From: Pseudomonas poae | GTDB lineage: Bacteria; Pseudomonadota; Gammaproteobacteria; Pseudomonadales; Pseudomonadaceae | Direction of reading: 5' to 3' | Assembly (NCBI GenBank): GCA_004000515.1 | Contig: CP034537.1 | Span: forward strand, 5,284,001 to 5,348,000 | DNA length: 64,000 nt | In this document: positions 42,557 to 53,349 of the stretch, piece after piece | Position numbering within the stretch: the stretch's first letter is position 1 | Layout of the letters: every line of letters begins with the position of its first letter | Notes under the pieces: generated by a model | Databases searched by the model: none | What the model was told of the DNA's origin: nothing | Seen by the model: the letters and a program-made list of their open reading frames with translations, nothing else | Position numbers and translations under genes: made by a program

Positions 42557-43686
42557 CTATTCCGAGTTTTTTGCGCTCACATCTGCGCCGAAGCGTTGCA
42601 ACTGCATTTCTCTAAGGCGACTCAAGGTGCGGCGAAAGGGAAACTCCAGATAGCCCTCGGTGTAAAGGTTCTCCAACGGCACCTTGGCCTCGATGAACAA
42701 CGGCACCTTGCGGTCGTAACATTCGTCCACCAACGCAATGAAGCGACGAACGCTGTCGTCGTGCACCGACAATTCCGGCAGCTCGCGATCACCGGCTACC
42801 ACACGCTGGGCGCCGTCTTCAGTGCCGCGCGCGATCCGTGCGGGACGTTTCTGGGCACTCAGGTTGGGGACTTCCCCGAGCAGGATCACCTCGAATCGAT
42901 CACACAGCAGCATGAAGTCCATCGCCGCCAAGGGTTGCTCGCAAAGGTCGGCATAGCGGCACCAGAGCACCGTGTCGCAGGATTGCACGGCAACAATAGT
43001 CCGGTGGCCAACAGTGACCGGCCCGCTGCTCGCCAGCTGCCCTTCGGACAATTGCTTAAACACCTCGGCCAGCGCCTCGGGCTGATCCACCCAATAGCGC
43101 TGCACGCCCACCCCTGGATGCAGACGATGGTCTTCTGCGCCGTCCACCGCCACCACCTGCATATGCTGCTTGATCGCGGCAATACCCGGCAAAAGCGTTC
43201 ACGGTTGAAGCCGCCGGCATACAGTTGGTCAGGCGGCTGGTTGGAGGTGCACACCATCACCACACCTTCCTCAAACATCACCTGGAACAACCGACCCAGG
43301 ATGATTGCATCGCCGATGTCATTGACGAACAACTCATCGAAACACAGCACACGCACTTCCCCGCTCAGCTCCCTGGCCAGGGCCTGCAAGGGGTCGTGAG
43401 TGCCGGTGAGCTGAAACGAACGCTGATGCACCCACCCCATGAAATGATGAAAGTGCTGTCGCCGCGCGGGCACCCGCAGGCTTTGATAGAACTGGTCCAT
43501 CAACCATGTCTTGCCACGCCCCACCGGGCCCCACAGGTAAACGCCATTGATCGGCGAACGCCCTTGGTGCAACGCCTGATGACAGGCTTGCAGGGCATCC
43601 ACCGCGCGGCGTTGGGCGTCGTCGGCAACAAAGCCCTGTTGGGCGATGGCGTGTTGATAAGCAGCGAGAGGCGAGTCAAAAGTCAT
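42557..43686 (-). CDS. zapE: Cell division protein ZapE, AFG1-like ATPase (one single-base gap)
   Basis: 376 residues after repair from ATG 43686 (MTFDSPLAAYQHAIAQQGFV). Walker A GPVGRGKTWLMDQFY, Walker B VLCFDELFVNDIGDAI, sensor CTSNQPPDQLYAGG with NRERFLPGI. One T is missing (plus-strand A run 43191-43194), splitting the protein. ZapE interacts with FtsZ and constricts the ring under stress. Some frames extend upstream to 43761 but lack support. Confidence 0.9.
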
Positions 43687-43777
43687 GCCCGCCAGTATGA
43701 CGCAGAGGCCAGCATTGGGACGCAAAAAATGCCGCTTGACCGAATACATTACTGAGATCATATTTTATACATGTTAC

Positions 43778-43797
43778 TAAACATGTAAAAACTACTG
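43778..43797. promoter_or_regulatory. TACATGT-N6-ACATGTA palindrome before the aldo/keto reductase
   Basis: Perfect 7-bp arms with a six-base spacer, 17 bases before the AKR start, in an AT-rich stretch. Its position over the promoter suggests an operator for a TetR- or ArsR-like repressor encoded elsewhere. Confidence 0.5.
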
Positions 43798-43813
43798 CCT
43801 CAGGAGTCTCTGT

Positions 43814-44860
43814 ATGCGCAATAAAGTCTTTGGCCGCCGCAGCGGTTTGCAGGTCTCGGAATTGGCCTTGGGTACCGGTAATTTTGGTACCGGATGGGGT
43901 CACGGTGCTGAACGTGATGAGGCCAAGCTGATATTCGACGGCTACCTGGAAGCCGGCGGCAACTTCCTGGATACCGCCAACGGCTACCAGTTTGGCCAGG
44001 CCGAAAAGCTGCTGGGAGAATTTATCGCCTCGGAGCGCGACAACCTGGTAGTCGCCACTAAATACACCCTGCGCACCCAGCCGTCCGACGAAGGCACGAT
44101 TAAACTGGGCAACAACCGCAAGAACCTGGTGCGTGCGGTCGAGGAAAGCCTGAAGCGGCTGAACACCGAGCATATCGACCTGCTCTGGGCGCACATGAGC
44201 GACAACGTCACGCCCATGGAAGAGATCCTGCGCGGCTTCGATGACCTGGTGCGCGCCGGCAAGATCCACTACGCCGGCCTCTCCAACTTCCCCGCCTGGC
44301 GCATCGCCCGCGCGGACCTGCTGGCCGAAGTGCGCAACTTCGCCCCCATCATTGGCGTGCAAGTGGAGTACAGCCTGGCCGAACGTACCGCTGACCGCGA
44401 GCTATTGCCGATGGCTGAAGCCCTTGGCCTGGGCGCGACACTCTGGTCCCCACTGGGCGGTGGTTTCCTCACCGGCAAATACCGCAATACCCAGGACGAT
44501 AACCGCGCCAACAAGCTCGGCATCCTGGTACACGCCGAGAACAGTGCCCGCGAAACCGCCGTGCTTGACGCCCTGCTGGCAGTCGCCGATGAACTCGACG
44601 CCACGCCCACCCACATCGCCATCGCTTGGCTGCGGGAAAAAGCCCGACGCTCGACCACTGCGCTGATCCCAATCCTTGGCTCTCGTACCCGCGTGCAATT
44701 GGATGCCACGCTCGGAGCGCTGAACGTGCAGCTATCAGCTGAGCAAGTGACGCGCCTGGACAACGCCAGCGCCATATCCCTGGGCGTGCCCCACGGGATC
44801 ATTGCGGAGCGCTTCCCCCTCGACGCCGGCCACGACGCCCCTCGCCCACCGGTTATCTGA
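43814..44860 (+). CDS. Aldo/keto reductase
   Basis: 348 residues, AGGAG before ATG 43814. TIM-barrel oxidoreductase: catalytic tetrad Asp and Tyr in FLDTANGYQFGQAEKLLGEF, Lys in LVVATKYTLRTQ, His in HIDLLWAHMSDN; the NADPH-binding end is ILGSRTRVQLDATLGAL. Intact. Substrate unknown. A palindrome upstream suggests induction by a ligand-sensing repressor. Confidence 0.9.
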   Translation: MRNKVFGRRSGLQVSELALGTGNFGTGWGHGAERDEAKLIFDGYLEAGGNFLDTANGYQFGQAEKLLGEFIASERDNLVVATKYTLRTQPSDEGTIKLGNNRKNLVRAVEESLKRLNTEHIDLLWAHMSDNVTPMEEILRGFDDLVRAGKIHYAGLSNFPAWRIARADLLAEVRNFAPIIGVQVEYSLAERTADRELLPMAEALGLGATLWSPLGGGFLTGKYRNTQDDNRANKLGILVHAENSARETAVLDALLAVADELDATPTHIAIAWLREKARRSTTALIPILGSRTRVQLDATLGALNVQLSAEQVTRLDNASAISLGVPHGIIAERFPLDAGHDAPRPPVI

Positions 44861-44863
44861 GGC

Positions 44864-44893
44864 AAAAAAAACGGCCTGAACAGGCCGTTTTCT
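44864..44893. terminator. Bidirectional terminator between AKR and pepN
   Basis: AAAACGGCC-TGAACA-GGCCGTTTT stem with A run on the left and T run on the right, between two convergent genes. Confidence 0.9.
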
Positions 44894-44908
44894 ATTTAGC
44901 GCTCGGGA

Positions 44909-47566
44909 TCAAGCAAGGCTCTTGCTGACCACTTCAAACACATCACTCGACAGCTCACCGGACGCCCGAATGCGCTCCAGCTCCGCCTTCATCAGCGACT
45001 GCCGCGCGCTGTCGTACTTGCGCCAGCGGGTCAGCGGCGCCAATTGGCGCGAGGCGATTTGTGGGTTGAAGCCATTCAACTCGATCACCAGGTCCGCCAG
45101 GAAGCGGTAACCGGAGCCATCCGCCGCATGGAAGTTGATCAGATTCTGCCCGGCAAACGCGCCAATCAAAGCGCGCACCTTGTTGGGGTTCTTGATATTG
45201 AACGCCGAGTGCTCCATCAGCGCCTTGACCCGCTCCAAACCGCCCGGCAACGTGCTGCCGGCCTGTACGCTGAACCACTGGTCCATGACCAGTGGGTTGT
45301 CCTGAAGTTCTCGGCAAACACCGCCAGCGCCTGGGCCTTTTCCGCCTCGAATGGGGAGTTCACCAGCACGGCCAAGGCTGTCAGGCGCTCGGTCATGTTG
45401 TCACTGGTGTCGAACTGATCTAGGGTCGCCGCCAGCACCTCCGGCTTGCCGCTGAGCATCAGGTACGACAGCGCAATGTTTTGCAATGCGCGACGGGCAA
45501 AGTGTTCGGCCGCAGCCACGTACGGGGTTTTCTTCGACAGCTCACGGTTAGCCTGGTAACGCAGCCACAGGGCTTCGAACAGGTGATCCGCGAGTTGCTT
45601 ACGGGCGAATTCACGGGCCGCGTGGATGGCATCCACATCCGCCACCTCGCTGATTTCGGTCAAGTAGGCTTCGCTTGGCAACGAGAGCATTTCGGCGACC
45701 ATCGCCTGGTCCAGCGATTCATCGCTCAGCACCGTGCGCAGTGCGTCAATCAGGCGTTGATCCAGCTTCAGCGCCTGACCTGCCTGATGCTGACCAATCA
45801 ACTCCTGCAACACCTGCACGGCCAATTGCTGGCCAGCATCCCAACGGTTGAAACCGTCGCTGTCGTGCTGCATCAGGAACATCAGCTGGTCGCGGCTGTA
45901 AGGGAAGCTCAGTTTCACCGGTGCCGAAAAGCCACGCAGCAGCGAAGGCAAAGGCTGCTCTGCGATATCAACGAAGGTGAACGTCTGCTCGGCCTCGGTC
46001 ACCGAAATGACACGTGAGGTAACACCTGCGCTCGACTCACCGGCCAGACGCAAGGCAATCGCCGCGCCCTTCCCGTCCAACAGGCCCAATGCCACTGGGA
46101 TCACGAACGGCAGCTTTTCCACCTTGTCCGGGGTTTGCGGGCAGCTTTGGCGGAAGGTCAGGCTGTAGGTCTTGGCCGCCGCGTCGTAGGACTCGCTCAC
46201 CGCAAGGCGCGGCGTACCGGCCTGGCTGTACCAGCGTTTGAACTGGTTGAGGTCGGCGCCGTTGGCGTCTTCCATGGCCTTGATGAAATCGTCGCAGGTC
46301 ACGGCCTGGCCGTCATGGCGTTCGAAGTACAGGTCACTGCCTTTGCGGAAGCCTTCGGCGCCGAGCAAAGTGTGGATCATACCGACGACTTCCGAACCCT
46401 TTTCGTACACGGTCAGGGTGTAGAAGTTGGAAATTTCGATGAAGCTGTCCGGGCGTACCGCGTGAGCCATCGGGCCGGCATCTTCGGCGAACTGGTGGGT
46501 ACGCAAGTACGCCACGTCCTGGATGCGCTTGACCGTGGCCGAGTTCATGTCGGCGGAGAATTGCGAGTCACGGTAGACGGTGAAGCCTTCCTTGAGCGAG
46601 AGCTGGAACCAATCGCGGCAGGTCACGCGGTTGCCCGACCAGTTGTGGAAGTACTCGTGAGCAACAATCGCCTCGACCCGCTGGTGCGCAGCGTCGGTGG
46701 CGGTTTCGGCGCGGGCCAGTACGGCGCTGGAGTTGAAGATGTTGAGGCCCTTGTTCTCCATGGCGCCCATGTTGAAGTCGTTCACCGCGACGATCATGAA
46801 GATGTCGAGGTCGTACTCACGGCCGTAGGTTTCTTCATCCCAGCGCATGGATTTTTTCAAACTGGTCATGGCGTGCTGGCACTTGTCGATGTTTTCCGGC
46901 TCGACATAGATGCGCAGCGCCACTTCGCGCTGAGTCATGGTGGTGAAGCTGTCTTCAACGCACCACAAATCACCGGCCACCAGTGCGAACAGGTACGCCG
47001 GTTTCTTGAACGGGTCTTCCCAGGTTGCCCAGTGACGGCCATCTTCACCCGGCCCGCTGGCAATCGGGTTGCCGTTGGACAGCAACACCGGGTAGCTGTG
47101 TTGCTCGGCGATCACCGTGGTGGTGAAGACGCTCATCACGTCCGGGCGGTCAAGGTAGTAAGTAATCTTGCGGAAACCTTCGGCCTCGCACTGGGTGCAG
47201 AACATGCCACTGGATTTGTACAAGCCTTCCAGGGCGGTGTTGGTTTCCGGGTGGATTTTTACCGTGGTATCCAGGGTAAACGTCTCACTTTTCGGATGCA
47301 CCGTCAGGTGGCTCTCGGTCAGCTGATAATCAGCGTCCGTCAGCTCCCTGATCAGCCAGGTTCACGCTCAACAGTTCCAGTTGCTGGCCATCCAGCACCA
47401 ACGGCGGCAAGCCGGCGCCACGCTCGGGATTGCGGCGCATCACCAGTTGCGCGTGGACCAGGCTGTGGTCCTCGAACAACTCGAAGGTCAGGTGCGTCTC
47501 TTCGATCAGGTAGTCCGGCGCCTGATAGTCCTTCAGGTAGATCATCTTCGGTTGTTCGGTGCGCAT
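44909..47566 (-). CDS. pepN: Aminopeptidase N (two indels)
   Basis: 885 residues after repair, the usual length. M1 zinc aminopeptidase: GAMEN in [14 protein letters not shown], zinc site [20 protein letters not shown] and downstream Glu in [15 protein letters not shown] 47566 ([14 protein letters not shown]) is chosen because AAGGA is eight bases upstream; the ATG nine bases earlier touches the ribosome site. One G too many near 47348-47350 (LADQ to ELTDADYQL) and one A missing near 45306 (ENF to [11 protein letters not shown]). It degrades N termini of peptides in the cytoplasm. Confidence 0.94.
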
Positions 47567-47579
47567 GGGTGGCATCCTT

Positions 47580-48409
47580 CTACTGATGCACGGCGAGCTG
47601 GTAGGCCGTGTATTTGCGAATATTGATAACGCCGGTGTCGAAGATCAGGTATTGGCCCTTGATCCCCAACAGCGTGCCTTCGGCAATCGGGTTCTTGTCC
47701 AGGTTAAAGCTGACAATCTTGGCCGGATACTGCTCCACCGGGTAGCGGATTTCGATCGGTTCGATATCGCTCACCGGTTGGATGGCCTGCAGGCCGAAGC
47801 GTTCCTGCAAACCCAACAGGCCTTCGGCGCAAGAGGCGAACAGGTCGTCGCGTACGCTCTTGAGATCGACGGGCTGGGCATCACCTTTAACAGTGCACGC
47901 CAGTTGGTCTTGTCGGCCACTTGGCTACGCAACACATCTTCGACAAAGCCGGACTGCTGGCGCGTGGCCACGCGCATGATCGGCAGCGCCTGGCTGGCGC
48001 CCTGGTCCAGCCAACGGGTAGGCAGCTGGGTAGCACGGGTGATGCCGACCTTGATCCCCGACGAATTCGCCAGGTAGACCACGTGGTCGGTCATGCAGAA
48101 TTTTTCGCCCCAGCCCGGCTCACGGCAGGTACCAGCGTCGTAATGGCAACGCTCGGGGCTCATGATGCACAGGTCGCACTGGGCCAGCTTGGTCATGCAC
48201 GGGTAGCAATAGCCCTGGCTGAAGCTGGTTTTGGTCTTGCGGCCGCAATGGCTGCAATGAATGGCACCGAGATACTCCAGGCGAATATGGCTGCCGATCA
48301 ACGGATTGACCGGCACCTCGGTATCGCCCAGGCGAAACGCGTATTGAACGGTCGGCTCACCGAGTGTCGCCGACATTTTACTGACTGCACCGCGACCAAT
48401 TTCAATCAA
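47580..48409 (-). CDS. DUF2797 zinc-ribbon-like protein (one single-base gap)
   Basis: 276 residues after repair if translation starts at TTG 48409 (MIEIGRGAVSKMSATLGEP), overlapping the yeaC stop; ATG 48376 is the alternative. Cysteine pairs occur in AIHCSHCGRKTKTSFSQGYC, YPCMTKLAQCDLC and CREPGWGEKFC, and a GIY-YIG-like VVYLANSSGIKVGITRATQL stretch follows. One base is missing near 47890 (RALL to KGDAQPVDL). Function unknown; cysteine pattern suggests bound metal. Between yeaC and pepN on the same strand. Confidence 0.82.
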
Positions 48410-48666
48410 TGGATCGCATCCGACTTGAACAGGATGTTCGGTACCGGTGCCGATTTGGACGCACATTCCTGCGGGCCCATGTAGCCGGTGCGCTGGTCTT
48501 CCGGCAGATTCTGGATTTCCCAGGCGATGACCGCTTGCAACGACAACTCACGCTGCTCGGCGGTGAGCTTGCGGCCGTCGGACCATTTACCGATTTCCAC
48601 GGCGAGCTTGAGGCTCTCATAGATATCCGGGGTGATGTTTTCGATCATTTCAGCAAAAGAGGACAT
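48406..48666 (-). CDS. yeaC: YeaC family protein (DUF1315)
   Basis: 86 residues from ATG 48666 with AAGGA eight bases upstream. Family features: MSSFAEMIENITPDIYESLK at the start, GKWSDGRKLTAEQRELSLQA and the closing GPQECASKSAPVPNILFK. Function unknown, widely conserved in gamma-proteobacteria. Its stop overlaps the DUF2797 start region, so the two are probably co-translated. Confidence 0.87.
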   Translation of the reverse strand: MSSFAEMIENITPDIYESLKLAVEIGKWSDGRKLTAEQRELSLQAVIAWEIQNLPEDQRTGYMGPQECASKSAPVPNILFKSDAIH

Positions 48667-48680
48667 AAGGCTCTTCCTTA

Positions 48681-49549
48681 TCAAATAGAGGCTTTGCGGC
48701 GGCTGTACAGCCCACCCAGCAAACCCGTCAGGCAACCGATAACCAAACCGCCGACATGGGCAGCATTGGCGATTTCGCCGAAGCCGATCATCGAGACCAA
48801 CCCCGACAGGCAGAGCAGCAGCCACACCAGCATCATCACCAGCACCCCACGGGGCAGGCGATAAGCCGGGTTAGGCGACAACAATTGAAAGATCCAGCAA
48901 TGCCCGAGCAGGCCATACAACACGCCGGACAACCCGCCAAACAGGCCGGGGCCGCCATAAGCGTATTGAGCGTAGTTGGAGACCAGACTGAACAACAGGG
49001 TCAGGCCGAGCAAGTTGATACCGCCCTGGCGCGCTTCGATGCGTCGGCCCAGCTCCCAGTACCACATGCCGTTCATGGCTAGGTGCAGGATGCCGAAGTG
49101 GATCAGCATCGGTGTGATCAAGCGCCACCACTGCCCCGACGCCAGGCTGTCGGCCAGCGGGGTGAACTGGATGTACTCGCCGACGATGCGAAACTGCAGG
49201 AACGTCAGCCAGCTCATGGCTTGCAGGTTCTCACCGAGCAAGGTCACCGCACCGACGATGATGCTCGCCAGCAATACCAGGGCTGTTACAGGGCTGTGGC
49301 GCAGTTGCTGGACAAAACCCGGGCGCTTGACCGGGGCCTGCTCCGGAATGTCCAACTGCTGGTCTGGGTCACCGGCGGAAAGCGCTGGTACAACACGCGC
49401 ACGTCGTCGCTGATGGATTCTGGCACCCACAACACTTGCTCGCCCGCCTCTTCGCTGACGCGATGGGGCACTTGCATGCGTTGCAGCAGGTGGACAAAAC
49501 CGCCCAGGTCGACGCTCAGGGGCAAGCGCAATACAGCGACGGTACTCAT
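48681..49549 (-). CDS. Rhomboid-family intramembrane serine protease (one single-base gap)
   Basis: 289 residues after repair, six or seven membrane helices after a soluble N terminus (MSTVAVLRLPLSVDLGGFVH). Catalytic Ser in GPGLFGGLSGVLYGLLGH, His in IANAAHVGGLVIGCLTG; the HxxxN of TM2 is HLAMNGMWYWELGRR. It overlaps the upstream phosphoesterase stop by ATGA. One base is missing near 49373 (RFP to AGDPDQQL). An apparent 611-residue phosphoesterase-rhomboid fusion frame is an artefact of the gaps. Substrate unknown. Confidence 0.88.
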
Positions 49550-50516
49550 TTAATAACCTCGGGGCGCTCAACGTCGACCCATACAAATTTACTCGGGTCC
49601 AGGCGTGTTTCCTGGTCCAGACGGTACGCCACCAACTTGCCGTACAGCACGGCGCTGTAATCCAGGCAGGCCAGGTTCGGGCGGATCGGGGCCGGTTTGC
49701 CGCTGCGCCAGTAGTGACCGACGAACAGCAACGGCTCATCGACGCCATAGCGCAGCAGGGAATTCTTTGGCTGGACGACAACGGCGTGCGCGCCACCGGC
49801 TCCGGCAGCGCGTCGGGCTGGAACACGATATCGCCATAGGTTTTAGGGTCGTCTTCCCAGAACTTGGTACGGAAGAACGAACGCGTCAATCCATCGCCAC
49901 CGGTGAGCGTCAGCCCATCCGGCAGGCGCATATCGGTACCGCGCAGCAGACGGTCGAAAGCGTTACAGGAAAAACTGCCCGGCACGGCGGCGGCCTGCAG
50001 GAAGTGCTGATCGATGCAGCCATCCGGGAACGTCGCGCGCAGCGGCTGGATAAAACCGTCATCCCAGCACGCATGCACCACGCGAAAACGCCCGGCGTCG
50101 ACAAACAGCGGCATGTCGTAGAACCAGCCGAGGAAGTCGTGCCAGTCGGCCGGGTGGTGTTCGAACTGGGTCAGGGTTTCGTGAATCAACCGCTCATGCC
50201 GTGGGTTGTGCTCGCGCACGAACTGCTTGCCGCTGCCCGGTGGCGCGGGTGTGGTCCAGCCCAGCGCATTGAATTCATGGTTGCCCATGATGCACAGCGC
50301 CTGGCCGGCTTCGGTCATGTCGTGGACGATATGCAGCGCCTCGCGAATACGCGGGCCACGATCGATGATATCGCCGAGGAACACCGCCATCCGCGACGGA
50401 TGACGCCAAACGCCGCCCTGCTTGTGGTAGCCCAACTGGTCGAGCAAGTGCTCAAGGGTATGGGCGCAACCGTGCACGTCACCAATCAGGTCGTAGCTAC
50501 GCGCGGGATCGAGCAT
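49546..50516 (-). CDS. Metallophosphoesterase, ApaH/PrpE-like (one single-base gap)
   Basis: 323 residues after repair. Calcineurin-type motifs: YDLIGDVHGCAHTLEHLL, FLGDIIDRGPRIREAL and IMGNHEFNALGW, later VVHACWDD and LLFVGHYW. One base is missing near 49800 (LPEP to GGAHAVVVQPKNSL). It starts on the TGATG overlap with nadK and ends in ATGA with the rhomboid gene, so the three are translationally coupled. Substrate may be a phosphoprotein or dinucleotide; unknown. Confidence 0.87.
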
Positions 50517-51405
50517 CAGTCGCCTCCACCCCCAAGCGGCTGCCCCAGCCCAGCTTGGTGCGGCACACTTCGTAGTAGTTGTGGTCCAGCGGGTGGATCA
50601 ACCGCAGCTTTTGCGCCTTCTTGCTCACGGTGATGGTGTCACCGGGGGCGCACGTGAAATGGTTCTGCCCATCGCAGGACACCTGCGGGTAGATCTGCAT
50701 GTCTTTGGACACCACGATTTTCAGCTCACTGTTGCCGTCGACCACAATCGGCCTGCTGGACAACATATGGGGGTACATCGGCACGATCACAATGGCATCC
50801 AGCTTGGGATGCATGATCGGGCCACCCGCCGACAGCGCGTAGGCGGTGGAACCGGTGGGCGTGGCGACGATGAGGCCGTCGGCCTTCTGGCTGCACACGA
50901 ACTGGCCGTCGATATACAGCTCGAACTCGATCATCCGCGTGGACTTGCCGGGGTGCAGCACCACGTCATTGAGGGCGTCGCCCTGGCCGATGGCTTCGCC
51001 GTGGCGGCGCACTTCGGCTTGCAGCAGGAAGCGGTTCTCCACCAGGTAATGCCCGTCGAGCACCTTGGCCACTTCGACTTCCAGGTCATCGGGGCGGATG
51101 TCGGTCAGGAAACCCAGGCTGCCACGGTTGATCCCCAGCACCGGCACGTTATGCCGCGCCAAGGCCCGGGCTGCGCCCAGCAGACTGCCATCGCCACCCA
51201 CCACAATGACCATGTCGCAGACTTCGCCGAGCATCTTGCGCGATGAAGTTTGCAAACCGTGGCCCGGCAGGATTTCAGCGATGGTGTCTTCGAGGATCAC
51301 ATGCAGGTGGCGTTCCAGCAGGAATTTTTTCAGCCGGCGGACGGTGTCCAACACCTGGGTACTGCCCAGGCGACCGATAATGCCGATATTGCGAAATTGC
51401 TCCAT
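50516..51405 (-). CDS. nadK: NAD kinase (one single-base gap at the end)
   Basis: 296 residues after repair, the standard length. ATG 51405 (MEQFRNIGIIGRLGSTQVL) has AGGAG. Catalytic motif VVGGDGSLLGAARALARHNV, then NRGSLGFLTDI and TPTGSTAYALSAGGPI. One G is missing (plus-strand C run 50529-50533), replacing the true end SRLGGGGD by a frame that runs to 50497. Essential enzyme making NADP from NAD; a gap in an essential gene supports sequencing error. Confidence 0.95.
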
Positions 51406-51548
51406 GGGGCTCCTGCGGGATTTGGGGTGTGGCAAAAGAAGGATTATGGGCGAAAGGCCGCCCCAGGCAAAATCCTTTGTCGCCGTGAAGCCTTGATGAC
51501 AATGGTTCTCAGCGCCCTATGCAACCGGTAAACGGCTATGCTCGGACC

Positions 51549-52493
51549 ATGACTGTGTTCCCGGATTTGCACAACCTGCCCCGCCAACTGCGCCACCCCG
51601 AGGTGCGCGACTTGGCGTGGTGATGCTCGCCCGCCGATGCTCGCGCAGACGCCGTGGCCGCAACGCCACCCGCTGGCCGGCAGCGACTGGGTGCAGGCGC
51701 CCCACCTGCTCGAACACTGGCTGCGCACGCTTGATCAAGACAGCAGCGCCCTGCTGCATTGGCTGAGCCAGGCGCGCACCCGACGCCTGGGCCTGTATTA
51801 CGAGCGGTTGTGGCAATTTGCGGTACAGCATGCGCCGGGGGTGGAGCTGTTGGCCGCCAACCTGCCGATCCGCCGCGCAGGGCATACCTTGGGTGAGCTG
51901 GACATGCTGATCCGCGACCGCGACGGCGTGCATCATCTGGAATTGGCGATCAAGCTGTATCTGGGCCCGCAGGACGGCAACGGCCAGGACCCGGCCCTGT
52001 GGCTCGGGCCTGGGTGCCATGACCGGCTGGACCGTAAGCTGGCGCATCTGGCCCAGCATCAACTGCCGATCTCTGCACGCCCGGAAAGCCGGGAAGCCTT
52101 GGCAGCGCTGGATATCCAACAGTTCGATGCGCATTTGTGGCTGGGCGGGTATTTGCTGTATCCGTGGCCTGGCTTGGCAGAATCCCCCGAAGGCGCGCAC
52201 CCGCAGCACCTGCGTGGCCGCTGGCTGCATCAACGCGACTGGCGGGATTTTGCCAGCGCCAGTGCACCGGCCGTTGGCAACCACTGCCCCGCCATGCCTG
52301 GTTGGCGCCTGCGCATTACCCGGCGGATGAAGTCTGGAGTGAGGAACGGATGCAAGGCTGGCTGGCGGAGCTGGACCCGATGGCGCCGGCGCAGTTGCTG
52401 GTGCGGATGGTTCAGAGCGGTGCGGAGTGGGAGGAAGCCGAGCGGTTGTTTTTGGTGGCGGATCTTTGGCCGAATGTGCCGGGGACTGGCTGA
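51549..52493 (+). CDS. DUF1853 family protein (three single-base gaps)
   Basis: 315 residues after repair. Family marks: [55 protein letters not shown] (a PD-(D/E)xK nuclease-like ExK spacing) and [13 protein letters not shown]. Gaps near 51620, 51632 and 52262. Function unknown. Divergent from nadK. The hypothesised nuclease-like fold is inferred only from the E-x-D and LELAIK pattern. Confidence 0.82.
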
Positions 52494-52520
52494 GGTTTTA
52501 TCAGTGCGCTTTAGGGCCTC

Positions 52521-52601
52521 TTCGCGAGCAAGCCCGCTCCCACAATTTGGAATGCATCCCCCTGTGGGAGCGGCGGTGCGACGATTCGACTTGCTCGCGA
52601 A
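52521..52601. repeat. Imperfect REP pair
   Basis: TTCGCGAGCAAGCCCGCTCC (52521 on) is inverted against a longer right arm (52563-52601) ending GACTTGCTCGCGAA, interrupted by an extra internal segment. A different REP subfamily (TTCGCGAGCAAG) from those at 13.6 and 18.1 kb. Placed between convergent genes. Confidence 0.75.
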
Positions 52602-52617
52602 TGCGGCGCAATAGGCA

Positions 52618-53349
52618 CTACAACTGGTCGATATGCCGATAATCCAGCTGCAACCCAACCGCCAATTCCTGTGCCCTGCCCAACCGGATCGGTCCCCGCT
52701 CCATATCCACCAACAAACCCGGACACTCCAGCACCGGCAACCCGGCGCTGTCCTTGAGCCGCCCATCGGTAATCACCAGCAACCGCTGCTGCTCCGTCGG
52801 ATAGCGCTTGCGCCGCGCCGCCAGCCAATCTCCGGCTTCTGTCAGCGCCGCCAGCAACGGTGTGCCGCCGCCGGCGCCAAGCTGATCCAGCCAACCCGCC
52901 AAGCCTTTCGCGGCTTTCAACCCTTGAACCTGCCACTTTGGCGCGTGCCCACTGGCCGTCAGTAACGCCATGCGCGCCCGCTGGCGATAAGCATCGTCAA
53001 ACAACTGCGCCAGCAAGCCCTTGGCATCCGTCAACGCACGGTGCCGCCGGGTGGACGCCGATGCATCGACAATCACCAACCACAATTCATGGGCTGAGCG
53101 GCTGCGCAGGTGAAACAGCAAATCCTCTCGCGATTGGGGCCGACCACCGAGCAACGTACCCGGCCAGTTGATCGAACCCTGCTGTGCGCTGCGCGCCTTG
53201 CCCTGCCTGCCTCTGTCCAGTCGACCCGCCTTGGGCCGTGCATCCGCCCCCGCGTCAGGTCGAGGGCGAATGCCTAGGGCTTTTTTGGCCAGGTGGGGAC
53301 TTCGCGGCGTGCGCCCGTGGGCAAGGCCGGCGCGGGCATGTCGCCCCAT
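52618..53349 (-). CDS. VWA-domain cobaltochelatase-associated protein (ChlD/CobT-like)
   Basis: Up to 243 residues; the proper start is uncertain because the gene overlaps the upstream ATPase by 75 bases. VWA domain with MIDAS: LWLVIVDASASTRRHRALTD (DxSxS), GAGGGTPLLAALTEAG and LLVITDGRLKD. It pairs with the AAA+ ATPase upstream as in magnesium/cobalt chelatases. Removing the overlap by adding one A in the plus-strand T run 53282-53287 would fuse both proteins (TWPKK to ALGIRPRPDAGAD); both readings are possible. Confidence 0.78.
   Translation of the reverse strand: MGRHARAGLAHGRTPRSPHLAKKALGIRPRPDAGADARPKAGRLDRGRQGKARSAQQGSINWPGTLLGGRPQSREDLLFHLRSRSAHELWLVIVDASASTRRHRALTDAKGLLAQLFDDAYRQRARMALLTASGHAPKWQVQGLKAAKGLAGWLDQLGAGGGTPLLAALTEAGDWLAARRKRYPTEQQRLLVITDGRLKDSAGLPVLECPGLLVDMERGPIRLGRAQELAVGLQLDYRHIDQL

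Noticed and set aside
48681..50516. Apparent 611-residue phosphoesterase-rhomboid fusion
   Set aside because: The middle (about 130 residues) is nonsense-like, and two single-base repairs give two normal proteins with an ATGA overlap.
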